64,000 bases of DNA from an uncultured Pelagibacteraceae bacterium (GTDB lineage: Bacteria; Pseudomonadota; Alphaproteobacteria; Pelagibacterales; Pelagibacteraceae), in contig CACIZB010000001.1 in assembly GCA_902591025.1 (NCBI GenBank), positions 124,001 through 188,000 of the forward strand, written 5' to 3'. A model generated the notes under the pieces. That model ran no database searches. It saw nothing but the letters and a program-made list of their open reading frames with translations, and had not been told where the DNA came from. The translations under genes were made by a program, and so were the position numbers. This document shows, piece after piece, positions 30,119 to 39,976 of this stretch; position 1 is the first letter of the stretch, and every line of letters begins with the position of its first letter.

Positions 30119-30807
30119 GCTTTTTTATCTTTTGTTGTTAATATCATTGCAGCAAATAATCCAGCCACAGCTGCAACAATGACATATGCTTTAAAAGGAA
30201 TATAATTATAACCAAATGTGGCCACTAAACCTGAAACTAATATTACAATTACATTTATAAATTTTCTGAAATCATTAACTAATAAAGCTAAGAATGTTAA
30301 AGGAACCGCAAAACTTAGTCCAAGTTTTTCTGGAATTGCTGCTCCAAGGATAATACCTAAAAATGTTGTTGATTGCCAAATTACCCAACAAGTAGCTCCA
30401 CCACCCAATAAATGAAAATATCTATTATTATCCTTATTCTTTTTTAAATATTCATTTGATGTTGCAAAAGCCTGATCAATTAAAAAGTATGAAATAATAA
30501 TTTTCCAAGTTAATTTTAAATCTGAAAGATGTTCAGATACAACCGCTCCATAAAGTAAATGACGTGAATTGACAGCTCCCACAGAACTAATTATCACTAA
30601 AGAAGAAGCTCCACCAGAAAATAATTGCAATAAAACTATTTGAGAAGCACCACCAAAAATTATAAGTGACATTGCTATCGTTTGGATTGGTGTAAATCCG
30701 ATATCAATAGCCAACACGCCAAATATTAGACCGAATGGGACCACTGGAATCATAAGGGGACTAACATCAATGATTCCTTTTAAAAATACTTTAAAGTTAC
30801 TTTTCAT
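30115..30807 (-). CDS. azlC: AzlC family ABC/branched-chain amino-acid exporter subunit
   Basis: 230 aa; VPFGLIFGVLAIDIGFT, FGGASQIV, VNSRHLLYGA. Confidence 0.9.
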   Translation of the reverse strand: MKSNFKVFLKGIIDVSPLMIPVVPFGLIFGVLAIDIGFTPIQTIAMSLIIFGGASQIVLLQLFSGGASSLVIISSVGAVNSRHLLYGAVVSEHLSDLKLTWKIIISYFLIDQAFATSNEYLKKNKDNNRYFHLLGGGATCWVIWQSTTFLGIILGAAIPEKLGLSFAVPLTFLALLVNDFRKFINVIVILVSGLVATFGYNYIPFKAYVIVAAVAGLFAAMILTTKDKKA

Positions 30808-30824
30808 TTTTTAAAAGGTTTTTA

Positions 30825-31886
30825 TTAGAAGCAAACTATATGATCAATATGTATTGGTCTTTTGATACCAAATTTTTCATCTATTTCATGTTGATGAATA
30901 TGGTGAGAATGCACAAAAACTGGGATAAGAGTGTTGCTAGAGGCTCTAAGTGTATAAATGAAATTAGTACCTCTAAATTTCCTATCCACCACATGTAATT
31001 TTAAGTTACTTTTATCATCGTGTTGTAAATCCTCTGGCTGGATTAGGAGTTTTACATTAGATCCTATAGGAAATGGCTTAACAAAATTGCCAGTGATTGT
31101 TCCAAGATCCTTACTTTCTAAACTTTTAGGGCTTGTTACTTCTGCTGGAATGAGAATTCCTCTATTTAAAAAGTTAACTACCTCAACCGAATTTGGTAAA
31201 TGATAAACATTATAAGGATCATCAAATTGTTTAAGTTCTTGATTTAAAATTATTCCACATTTTGATCCTAAATAAAATGCCTCATATGAATCATGAGTGA
31301 CTATAATTGTTGTTATCTTTAAATTTGTGAGTATTTTTTTTAGTTTTTCTTGTATCTCTTCTTTAAAACTTTGATCTACATTTGATAATGGCTCATCTAA
31401 TAGTAACAAATCAGGCTTAGTGATAAGAGATCTTGCAAGCGAGGCTCTTTGTGCTTCGCCAGCACTTATCTCATGTGGATACTTATTTAGTATTTGGGAG
31501 ATATCTAATAAACCTATTAATTCTTCAATATTTATTTGTTTTTTTTTATTACCTTTATTTCTTTCTGAACCTAATAATATATTTTTCTTAACAGTATAAT
31601 GTGGAAATAAGCTATTTTCCTGAAAGGCAAGAGATACATTCCTATTCTCTGGTTCAATATTTATTTTTTCTGAAGACAAAGTTTTTCCATCAAGTTTAAT
31701 TGAACCATTATCTATTTTTTCCAATCCTGCAATAGTTCTTAAAATTGTTGTTTTACCAATACCTGAAGGTCCCAACAAACATATTATTTCCCCTTCTTTT
31801 TCTATAGAAAAAGAAACATTCTTTACTTTGACTTTATTTCCAACTTTAAAATCAACATTTTTAATTTCAAAAAAATTTTTACTCAT
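30825..31886 (-). CDS. fbpC: Fe3+-type ABC transporter ATP-binding protein
   Basis: 353 aa; GPSGIGKTTILRTIAGL, ISAGEAQRASLARSL, LLLLDEPLSNVD; in operon with permease and Fe-binding protein. Confidence 0.87.
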   Translation of the reverse strand: MSKNFFEIKNVDFKVGNKVKVKNVSFSIEKEGEIICLLGPSGIGKTTILRTIAGLEKIDNGSIKLDGKTLSSEKINIEPENRNVSLAFQENSLFPHYTVKKNILLGSERNKGNKKKQINIEELIGLLDISQILNKYPHEISAGEAQRASLARSLITKPDLLLLDEPLSNVDQSFKEEIQEKLKKILTNLKITTIIVTHDSYEAFYLGSKCGIILNQELKQFDDPYNVYHLPNSVEVVNFLNRGILIPAEVTSPKSLESKDLGTITGNFVKPFPIGSNVKLLIQPEDLQHDDKSNLKLHVVDRKFRGTNFIYTLRASSNTLIPVFVHSHHIHQHEIDEKFGIKRPIHIDHIVCF

Positions 31887-33498
31887 TATTTTCTCTTAAA
31901 ATATATTTTGATGTTACTATAATAAATAAACTAGCGATTAAAATTAAAAATAAAGAAGGAACTGCTGCTGCTTCTAGTAAATCTTCAGAAGCTGAAATAT
32001 ATGCAGTTGTAGCGAAAGTTTCAAAATTAAAAGGCCTTAAGATAAGTGTTATTGGTAACTCCCGTATAATCTCTAAAGAGATTAGGATAATAATAAACAA
32101 AAGTGAATTTCTTAAAAAAGGAATATGAATATTGGTAAAAGTTTTTCTTTTAGAATAACCAAGTAAATATGCACTTTCATCGACAGAAATATTCATCTTT
32201 TCATATCCCGACTTGATCCCGTTGAAAGCCAAAGAGTAAAATCTTATAAAATAAACCAAAACCAATCCAAAGATAGATCCTATAAATAATTTTTTTATTG
32301 ACGAAAAGCCTAATGACTTAATTATGCTATCATCAAACCATGCTATAAAAGTAATAAAAGCAATAGCTAAAATCACTCCTGGTATAGCATATCCCGAAAT
32401 AGACAATGTGGATAAAAAATTGAGAAACTTATTATTTGAGACTCTGTTGCCATAATTAGAAATTAAAGAAAATATTATTAACACCAAACTTGATAACGTA
32501 ACTAGATATAAAGTATTCAAAACTAAATTTGTTATTTGTAAATCAAATAAGTTTTCAGGGAATTTAACTGTCCAGTACAACATTTGACATAGTGGAAATA
32601 AAAAACTTACGAAAAAGATAAAAAAACAAAAAACAAAAGCTAAATAGGCATCAAATCCAAAAAGTTTTATTTTTTCTTTTTGTTTAAATCCACCTTTTGA
32701 ATTAATATGATATTTAGCCCTTTTTCTTGATAAATTTTCTAAAATAAATAAAGAAAATATAAATAATAATAAAAAAAAAGATATCCGATTAGCGAAAGCT
32801 AAATCATCAAAATAAATCCAAGAGTTATAAATACCTGTAGTCAGAGTATTTATTGAAAAAAAGTCGACAGCACCGAATTCTGCTAAAGTTTCCATTGCAA
32901 CCAAAGATAAACCCGCAACTATAGCTGGTCTAGCTGCAGGCAAAATTACCTTATAAAAGGATTTAAACCTTGAAAAGCCGAGATTTTTACCAAGATCTAT
33001 TAGATTTTGTGATTGATATAAAAATGAAGCTCTGGCTAGTATATATACGTATGCATATAAAGAAAAAGATATGGATAATATTACTCCAAACATTCCATCA
33101 AATTTAGGAATATTTTTGTTATAATTTGCATCTCCTAATAAACTTTTAAGAATGGTAAAAGCAGTTCCATAATTTTCAAAAAAAGCAGTTAAGGAATATG
33201 CATAGATATAGGGTGGAACTGCAAAAGATAATATTAACGACCATTTAAAAAACTCACTTCCAGGAAATTTATAGAAAGATACTAAGTAAGCTGCACCTGT
33301 ACCTATAACAAAGGTAAGTAATAAAACTGATAATAAAAGTATAAGTGAATTTGAAATATACTCAAATAGAAAAGTATTTTTTAATATTTCATAGTAGTTA
33401 GAAGTACTCTCAAAAAAACTTGCAAACACAGTTATGATTGGAATTAATACTATAAAAGAAACTAAAAAAGATGAAAAAAACCAGCTATTAAATTTCAT
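31879..33498 (-). CDS. fbpB: Fe3+-type ABC transporter fused permease
   Basis: 539 aa with duplicated BPD permease half; EFGAVDFFSINTLTTGIY. Confidence 0.9.
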   Translation of the reverse strand: MKFNSWFFSSFLVSFIVLIPIITVFASFFESTSNYYEILKNTFLFEYISNSLILLLSVLLLTFVIGTGAAYLVSFYKFPGSEFFKWSLILSFAVPPYIYAYSLTAFFENYGTAFTILKSLLGDANYNKNIPKFDGMFGVILSISFSLYAYVYILARASFLYQSQNLIDLGKNLGFSRFKSFYKVILPAARPAIVAGLSLVAMETLAEFGAVDFFSINTLTTGIYNSWIYFDDLAFANRISFFLLLFIFSLFILENLSRKRAKYHINSKGGFKQKEKIKLFGFDAYLAFVFCFFIFFVSFLFPLCQMLYWTVKFPENLFDLQITNLVLNTLYLVTLSSLVLIIFSLISNYGNRVSNNKFLNFLSTLSISGYAIPGVILAIAFITFIAWFDDSIIKSLGFSSIKKLFIGSIFGLVLVYFIRFYSLAFNGIKSGYEKMNISVDESAYLLGYSKRKTFTNIHIPFLRNSLLFIIILISLEIIRELPITLILRPFNFETFATTAYISASEDLLEAAAVPSLFLILIASLFIIVTSKYILRENNE

Positions 33499-33520
33499 AT
33501 TATACTCCGCCTTATAAAAA

Positions 33521-33570
33521 TGAAAAAAATAAAGTGCCCATAATCAATACCGATCTATTATGGACACTAT
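33521..33570 (-). terminator. Intra-operon terminator/attenuator
   Basis: Minus strand AGTGTCCATAAT - 12 nt loop - ATTATGGGCACT then TTTATTTTTTTC; between the 61-aa ORF and fbpB. Confidence 0.78.
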
Positions 33571-33578
33571 TAAAAAAT

Positions 33579-33764
33579 TCAAAAATCAAATACTTTTAGG
33601 ATATGCGGAACCTCCTCAATTTTAATCTCTGATATTTTTCTATTATTTATTCTTTTGTTGATTTTTTTACACTCCTTTAAACATGGGGAACATGCAACGG
33701 AAGATTTATTTAAATCAACTTCAGAAATAAATTTTTCTTTTTCTTTCACCATAATTATTTCCAA
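33579..33764 (-). CDS. Small cysteine-containing protein in the iron operon
   Basis: 61 aa ORF (ACSPCLKECKK); overlaps the fbpA-like stop region. Confidence 0.55.
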   Translation of the reverse strand: MEIIMVKEKEKFISEVDLNKSSVACSPCLKECKKINKRINNRKISEIKIEEVPHILKVFDF

Positions 33765-34783
33765 CCAGCAGCTGTCATTACTTCTACTGCAGCAGCTTGA
33801 TTTTTTCCGTAAGAAGCTAGCTTAGTTTTCATATCTTGTTTAAAATCTAAACCTAAGTTGTTTACTACTAATGGACTTGGTGAAACACCATCAATCATAG
33901 GAAACTCAAAAGTATTATTTGTAAAATGCTCCTGAGACTGCGGAGTTAGTAAAAACTCAACAAGTTTGATAGCATTAGCTTTATTAGGCGCACCTTTTAC
34001 TAAAGCTGCACAACTGACATTCATGTGCGTTCCTCTATCATTTTGATTAGGGAAAAAAGCTTTAACTTTCTTTGCGGCCTCTTGTTGTTCTGCACCTTTT
34101 TTACCAGACAACATAAGAGCTAAGTAATAAGTATTAGCTACAGCAATATCTGCTTCACCAGCAGCTACTGCCATTATTTGAGCCCTGTCATTACCAGTTG
34201 GTGTTCTTGCCATGTTAGAAACAACGCCTTCGGCCCACGCTGCTGTAGCAACTTTTCCATTATTTTTAATCAATGAAGCCACAAGAGATTTATTATAAAT
34301 GTTGCTAGACTTTCTTATAACTAATCTACCTTTCCATTTAGGATCAGCTAAACCTTCATAAGTCATTCCGGATAATTCAGCACCAGTAACTCTCTCTGGA
34401 GAATAATAAATTATTCTTGCTCTTTTTGCGATACCTACCCACTTGCTTGTTCTAAAACTTTTCGGAACAGCTGCCTTAATAGCTGCAGATGTTAAACCAC
34501 CCTGAAGAGTACCTTTTGCATCCATAGCACCACATCTTCCAGCATCTGCTGTGATGTAAAGATCAGCAGATGAGTCTGCACCCTCGCTGATTATTCTTTT
34601 CTCTAAAGCACCTGATTTTCCATTTATTAAGTTAACTTTAATACCAGTCATGTTAGTAAATTTGGAATAAAGCTCACCATCTGCTTTGTAATGTCTTGCG
34701 TTAAAAACATTAACTTCATTTGCAACAGAATATGCTGAAAAAAAGATAGAAGTTATTAACGCAAAAATTGATATTTTTTTCAT
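33755..34783 (-). CDS. fbpA: Fe3+ ABC transporter substrate-binding protein
   Basis: 342 aa, signal peptide, EVNVFNARHYKADGELYSKFTNMTGIKV...ADLYITADAGR. Confidence 0.92.
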   Translation of the reverse strand: MKKISIFALITSIFFSAYSVANEVNVFNARHYKADGELYSKFTNMTGIKVNLINGKSGALEKRIISEGADSSADLYITADAGRCGAMDAKGTLQGGLTSAAIKAAVPKSFRTSKWVGIAKRARIIYYSPERVTGAELSGMTYEGLADPKWKGRLVIRKSSNIYNKSLVASLIKNNGKVATAAWAEGVVSNMARTPTGNDRAQIMAVAAGEADIAVANTYYLALMLSGKKGAEQQEAAKKVKAFFPNQNDRGTHMNVSCAALVKGAPNKANAIKLVEFLLTPQSQEHFTNNTFEFPMIDGVSPSPLVVNNLGLDFKQDMKTKLASYGKNQAAAVEVMTAAGWK

Positions 34784-34823
34784 TAGTCTCCTTTATTGTT
34801 ATTTTTTCCGCATATTTGTTAAT

Positions 34824-34864
34824 GAGAATGATAACTATTCTCAATGATATTGATAATCAATCGC
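34824..34864. promoter_or_regulatory. Two adjacent Fur-box-like sites upstream of fbpA
   Basis: GAGAATGATAACTATTCTC (34824-34842) and GATATTGATAATCAATCGC (34846-34864); each matches 15/19 of GATAATGATAATCATTATC by eye. Confidence 0.7.
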
Positions 34865-34907
34865 AATGATGTCGCAGTCAGAAAATCTGATTATTCTCTA
34901 ATTTTGG

Positions 34908-35798
34908 CTATGATTTCCAATCACCGATCTTACTAAACAAAAAATTCCTGAAAGCTTGAACTCTAGCGGTGTTTTTAAGAGATTGTGGATACACGAAGTG
35001 CGCCTCTGTAATGGGTCCCTCAGATTTTGGTAAAACTTTAATTAAATTATTTGAATTATCAACCAAATAATCTGGTAATGCAGCTAAGCCTACGCCAGAC
35101 TCAACCGCCAATAAAAGACCCATCACACTATTCACTTTCATTATAGATTTTCTTTTTTTTCCGTCATGCATACCAAGTTTTAAGGCCCAATCTGGATTAT
35201 AAACAGGTGAAGGAGCACCTTTACCAAAAGATATAAATTTATGTTTATTTAGATCATTAACTGTTTTTGGCATGCCATGTTTTTCTAGATATTTATTTGA
35301 ACCATAAATATGATAATTTATATCAACTAGTTTTTTTTGAATATAATTTAGTTGTTTTGGCCTTCTCATAAAAATACCAATATCTGCTTGTCTAGTACTT
35401 AAATCTAATTCTTTATCATCAAATACCAACTCAATATCAATTTCTGGATTAAGACGCATAAATTCTTGAATTCTTGGTGTCAACCAGTGAGTTCCAAAAC
35501 TTCTAACGGTTGTAATAGTTAATTTACCTGTTGGTTTATTTTTTTGATCTCCAAGGGAAGTTTCTACTTCTTTTAACTTGGTAATTACTTCATGAGCTGT
35601 TTTAAAAACGTATTCGCCATTTTCTGTAAGTGTCAATCCTCTTGCATGTCTCTCAAACAATTGAACTTTTAAATCCTGTTCTAAAGATTGAATTTGTCTA
35701 CTAATTGCTGATTGACTTAAATTTAAATTAATAGTCGCATTAGTAAAACTTCCCGCTTCAGCGACAGCATGAAAAATTTTTAATTTATCCCAGTCCAT
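34908..35798 (-). CDS. LysR family transcriptional regulator
   Basis: 296 aa; AEAGSFTNATINLNLSQSAISRQIQSLEQDLKVQLFERHARG. Confidence 0.95.
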   Translation of the reverse strand: MDWDKLKIFHAVAEAGSFTNATINLNLSQSAISRQIQSLEQDLKVQLFERHARGLTLTENGEYVFKTAHEVITKLKEVETSLGDQKNKPTGKLTITTVRSFGTHWLTPRIQEFMRLNPEIDIELVFDDKELDLSTRQADIGIFMRRPKQLNYIQKKLVDINYHIYGSNKYLEKHGMPKTVNDLNKHKFISFGKGAPSPVYNPDWALKLGMHDGKKRKSIMKVNSVMGLLLAVESGVGLAALPDYLVDNSNNLIKVLPKSEGPITEAHFVYPQSLKNTARVQAFRNFLFSKIGDWKS

Positions 35799-36799
35799 TA
35801 TTTATTTAAATCAACCAAAACCCTTCCGGAAATTTCCCCTTTTAATATTTTTGGATAAATTTCAACTAATTCCTCTAGACTAACTATCTGAATAGATTTT
35901 TCTAATAAATTAAAATCAATTAATTTTGCAGCTTCTCCCCATATAAATTCTCTTCTTTTAATACTACAATTAGCAGAGTCCATACCCCATAGTTTAATAC
36001 CTCTTAACATAAAGGGAATAACACTGGTATTTAGTTCATTAGTATTTGCGTTTCCGCATACTGCAATAATTCCATTTGGATTTGTTTGAACTATTGCATT
36101 GGCTAAAATTTTTCCACCTACTGTATCTACCACACCGTCCCATAAACCTTTATCAATAAGTCGTGGATCTTTATCGAATTCTGCCCTATTTACAACAGTT
36201 TTAGCACCTAAAGATTTTAAGTAATCCACTTTAGAATCTTTTCCTGTAACCGCAGTCACATTGTAACCCATTTTATTCAATGCTATTACTGCAATACTAC
36301 CAACTCCCCCTGTTGCTCCAGTTACTAAAACGTTATTTACTTTCTCACCCAACAAAATTTCTTCCCTTGCCTTTATCGCAAAAGCACTCATCAAAGAAGT
36401 AAAACCTGCTGTTCCAAGGATCATAGCTTGCTTACTTGTAAGATTTTTTGGTTTTTTTATCAAAAATTCAGCATTTACTTTAGCTAACTGGGAATATCCA
36501 CCATAAAAAATTTCACCGACTCTAAATCCTGTTAATATTACTTCATCATCCTTTTTAAATTTTGAATTCTCACTTTCTATAACCGTTCCAGAAAAATCTA
36601 TTCCTGGAATATGTGGAAATTCCTTTACTAGTCTTCCACCATTCTTCAAAATCATTCCATCTTTAAAATTTAGATCTGAATAATCGACTTTAACTGTTAC
36701 GTCACCGTGTTTAAGAAAACTCTTATCTATTGATTTAACTTCTCTACTAAACTCCTCACCTTTTTGATTTAAAATTAATGCTTTAAATTGTTCAGACAC
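35798..36799 (-). CDS. acuI: YhdH/AcuI-type NADPH:acrylyl-CoA reductase-like oxidoreductase
   Basis: 333 aa; DYSDLNFKDGMILKNGG, FPHIPGIDFSGTV, VTGATGGVGSIAV. Confidence 0.8.
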   Translation of the reverse strand: MSEQFKALILNQKGEEFSREVKSIDKSFLKHGDVTVKVDYSDLNFKDGMILKNGGRLVKEFPHIPGIDFSGTVIESENSKFKKDDEVILTGFRVGEIFYGGYSQLAKVNAEFLIKKPKNLTSKQAMILGTAGFTSLMSAFAIKAREEILLGEKVNNVLVTGATGGVGSIAVIALNKMGYNVTAVTGKDSKVDYLKSLGAKTVVNRAEFDKDPRLIDKGLWDGVVDTVGGKILANAIVQTNPNGIIAVCGNANTNELNTSVIPFMLRGIKLWGMDSANCSIKRREFIWGEAAKLIDFNLLEKSIQIVSLEELVEIYPKILKGEISGRVLVDLNK

Positions 36800-36800
36800 T

Positions 36801-37415
36801 TTAATCTTTTGAAATACTAATAAATCTTAAATATCTATTTTGGTAACTAAGGTCTTCTTTAAATTGACCTAAATAATAATTAGTCACAGTCGTTGCTTGC
36901 TCTTTTTTAATTCCTCTCATGGTCATACATTGGTGAGTTGAGTCAATTGTTACTGCTACTCCTTTGGCGTCTAAAGCCTCCATTAAGGTGTTCGCAATTT
37001 GCATAGTAAGTCTTTCCTGTGTTTGCAGTCTTTTTGAAAAAACCTCAACTACTCTTGCGAGTTTACTCAGACCAACCACTCTTTCTTTAGGAATATAAGC
37101 AACATGAGCTTTTCCAATTATTGGTGCCATATGATGTTCACAATGACTCTGTACAGAAATATTCTTTTGAATTACCATATCGTCATAACCCTCAACATCT
37201 CCAAAAGTTTTTTCCAATATTTGAAGTGGATCCTCTTTATATCCTTTGAAGTATTCCTTAAAAGCTTTAACAACTCTTTTTGGAGTTTCTAATAATCCTT
37301 CTCTGTTTGGATCTTCGCCCATCCAAGAAAGAATAGTTTTAAATGCTTCTTCAGCCTCAGAGTCACTAACATTTTTTAATTCTTTTTTAAGACTAGTATC
37401 TTTAACAAGTTTCAT
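36801..37415 (-). CDS. folE: GTP cyclohydrolase I
   Basis: 204 aa; SVQSHCEHHMAPIIGKAHVAYIP, GLSKLARVVEVF, THQCMTMRGI. Confidence 0.96.
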   Translation of the reverse strand: MKLVKDTSLKKELKNVSDSEAEEAFKTILSWMGEDPNREGLLETPKRVVKAFKEYFKGYKEDPLQILEKTFGDVEGYDDMVIQKNISVQSHCEHHMAPIIGKAHVAYIPKERVVGLSKLARVVEVFSKRLQTQERLTMQIANTLMEALDAKGVAVTIDSTHQCMTMRGIKKEQATTVTNYYLGQFKEDLSYQNRYLRFISISKD

Positions 37416-37491
37416 GCAGGGTTTTATACCTATATTTTCGTAATTTTAAAATATTTAAAATATGGCTATATGTGCTACAAAATAACTTTTT

Positions 37492-37959
37492 ATGTTCAAA
37501 AAAAGAGAGAATGTTGTTGAAATTGAAGAAGGTAATCTTCTTTCCCCTAAATTTGATAATGATGGGTTAATACCTGTTATTACTATGTGCTCAAAGACTA
37601 AAGAAATTTTAATGCATGGGTACATGAATATCGAAGCATTTAAAAAGACTATTGAAACTAAAGAAGCTCATTATTACAGCCGTTCAAGAAAAACTATTTG
37701 GCATAAAGGAAAAACTAGTGGGTTTATTCAAAAAGTTATTGAAATTAAAATTGATGATGATCAAGACTCAGTTTGGCTCACTGTTGATATTGGAGATGGA
37801 GCCAGCTGTCATGTGGGGTATCGATCATGTTTTTATAGATCAATTCCATTAGGTCCAATAGATAATGGCAGAAAAGTTGAGATGAAGTTTACGGAAAAAG
37901 AAAAGAAATTTGATCCTGAGAAAGTTTATAAAGGTCAGCCCAATCCTACTAAAATTTAA
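37492..37959 (+). CDS. hisI: Phosphoribosyl-AMP cyclohydrolase
   Basis: 155 aa; YSRSRKTIWHKGKTSG, CHVGYRSCFYR. Confidence 0.93.
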   Translation: MFKKRENVVEIEEGNLLSPKFDNDGLIPVITMCSKTKEILMHGYMNIEAFKKTIETKEAHYYSRSRKTIWHKGKTSGFIQKVIEIKIDDDQDSVWLTVDIGDGASCHVGYRSCFYRSIPLGPIDNGRKVEMKFTEKEKKFDPEKVYKGQPNPTKI

Positions 37960-38334
37960 ATGAGTAAAAATCAGAAAAATGTTCTTGGAGAAAATTTAGA
38001 GGAATGTTCTTTAGATCCACTTACAGGTTGGTATAGAGATGGTTGTTGTAATACAGATGAGAATGATCATGGGGTGCATACAGTTTGTGCAAAAGTTACA
38101 ACAGAGTTTTTAGAATGGTGTAAAGAAGCTGGTAATGATTTAATTACCCCGCATCCTGAATTTGGTTTTCCTGGATTAAAAGATGGAGATGGTTGGTGTG
38201 TTTGTGCTACTTGGTATGCAAAAGCTGTTGAGGCTGGAAAAGGTTGTCCAATTTTTTTAAAAAGAACTCACGAAAATACTTTGAAGATCTTACCTATTGA
38301 AACTTTAAAAAAATTTGCAATAGATTTATCTTAG
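37960..38334 (+). CDS. DUF2237 family protein
   Basis: 124 aa; NVLGENLEECSLDPLTGWYRDGCC, GDGWCVCATWYAKA. Confidence 0.88.
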   Translation: MSKNQKNVLGENLEECSLDPLTGWYRDGCCNTDENDHGVHTVCAKVTTEFLEWCKEAGNDLITPHPEFGFPGLKDGDGWCVCATWYAKAVEAGKGCPIFLKRTHENTLKILPIETLKKFAIDLS

Positions 38335-39954
38335 CTACATATTCCCATACTTTGGTCCGCCACCACCTTCTGGAGTAACCCACATTATATTCTGAGAAGG
38401 TTCCTTAATATCACAGGTTTTACAATGAATACAATTTTGTGAGTTAATAACAAATTTATTTATATCATTTTCTTTTTGAACCTCGTAAACTCCTGCAGGA
38501 CAATATCTTTGAGCAGGTTCATCAAATTTTTCTAATGTATAGTTTATTGGCAAATTTGGATCTTTTAGTTTTAGATGAACTAGTTGGTTATCTGTATGAT
38601 TAGTTCCTGTTAAATAAACTGAACTTGTCTTATCAAATGTAATAATATTATCTGGTTTTGGATACTCAATTTTTGGCATTTCATTAGCAGGTTTTAAAGT
38701 TTCGTGATCAGCATGTTTGTGTTTTAATGTAAAGGGAAGTTTTCCTCTAAATAATATTTGATCTATTCCTGTAAATATAATTCCCAAAATCAAACCCCAG
38801 CTAAAACTAGGTTTTACATTTCTAGCATGATACAACTCTTTATATAACCAGCTATCTTTAAATTTTTTTTCATAATCAGATAAGTTTTTACCTGAGCTAA
38901 TATGATCATTAATCGTTTCTGCTGCAATTATTCCGCTTTTCATTGCTGTATGAGATCCTTTTATTTTTGGCATATTTAATGTTCCTGCATCACAACCTAT
39001 TAATAAAGCACCAGGCATGAACATTTTGGGAAGACTCTGAAGACCGCCTTCGATAAGAGCTCTCGCACCATAAGATATTCTCTTTCCCCCTTCAATTATC
39101 TTTTTTATTGCAGGATGAGTTTTAAATCTTTGAAATTCATCGAAAGGGGATAAATGAGGGTTTTTATAATCAAGTCCTATAACGTATCCCAAAAAAACTT
39201 GTTTATTTTCTGCATGATACATAAAACTTCCACCATAAGTATTGTTATCCAGTGGCCAGCCAGCAGTATGCATCACTAGTCCTTCTTCATGTTTTTTTTC
39301 ATCAATTTCCCATATTTCCTTAAAACCAATTCCATATTGTTGAGGATCTTTATCTTTGTTAAGTTCAAACTTTTGAATTAATTGTTTACCTAGATGTCCT
39401 CTACAACCCTCAGCAAATACAGTCACTTTACCTAATAATTCAATACCTGGTTCAAAACTATCCTTTTTATCCCCATTTTTGTCAATTCCCATGTCTTGTG
39501 TAGCTACACCTCTGACTGATCCATCTTCGTTATATAAAATTTCACTAGCTGGAAAGCCTGGGAAAATTTCAACACCTAAGGTCTCAGCTTGTTCAGCAAG
39601 CCATCTGCATAAATTTGCGAGACTAATGATATAATTATTATGGTTCTTTTGAACTGCGGGCAAAAGCCAAGTTGGCCAATTTAGTGATTTATTTTTACCT
39701 AGAAACAAAAATTTTTCTTTTGTCACTTTTGTTTTAATTGGAGAGTCTAATTCCCTCCAGTTAGGTATTAATTCATCTAAAGCTCTTGTTTCAAAAACAT
39801 TACCACTCAATATATGTGCACCAATTTCTGATGCTTTTTCTAAAACACAAACATTTAAATTTGAGTTTAGTTGTTTCAATTTAATTGCTGTTGTTAAACC
39901 TGAAGGTCCTCCACCTACAATAACTACATCATATTCCATTGACTCTTTAGTCAT
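38335..39954 (-). CDS. Electron-transfer flavoprotein:ubiquinone oxidoreductase
   Basis: 539 aa; VVIVGGGPSGLTTAIKL, CPAGVYEV, INSQNCIHCKTCDIKEPSQNIMWVTPEGGGGP. Confidence 0.97.
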   Translation of the reverse strand: MTKESMEYDVVIVGGGPSGLTTAIKLKQLNSNLNVCVLEKASEIGAHILSGNVFETRALDELIPNWRELDSPIKTKVTKEKFLFLGKNKSLNWPTWLLPAVQKNHNNYIISLANLCRWLAEQAETLGVEIFPGFPASEILYNEDGSVRGVATQDMGIDKNGDKKDSFEPGIELLGKVTVFAEGCRGHLGKQLIQKFELNKDKDPQQYGIGFKEIWEIDEKKHEEGLVMHTAGWPLDNNTYGGSFMYHAENKQVFLGYVIGLDYKNPHLSPFDEFQRFKTHPAIKKIIEGGKRISYGARALIEGGLQSLPKMFMPGALLIGCDAGTLNMPKIKGSHTAMKSGIIAAETINDHISSGKNLSDYEKKFKDSWLYKELYHARNVKPSFSWGLILGIIFTGIDQILFRGKLPFTLKHKHADHETLKPANEMPKIEYPKPDNIITFDKTSSVYLTGTNHTDNQLVHLKLKDPNLPINYTLEKFDEPAQRYCPAGVYEVQKENDINKFVINSQNCIHCKTCDIKEPSQNIMWVTPEGGGGPKYGNM

Positions 39955-39976
39955 AAATATTTTTTTACAGATTTTA

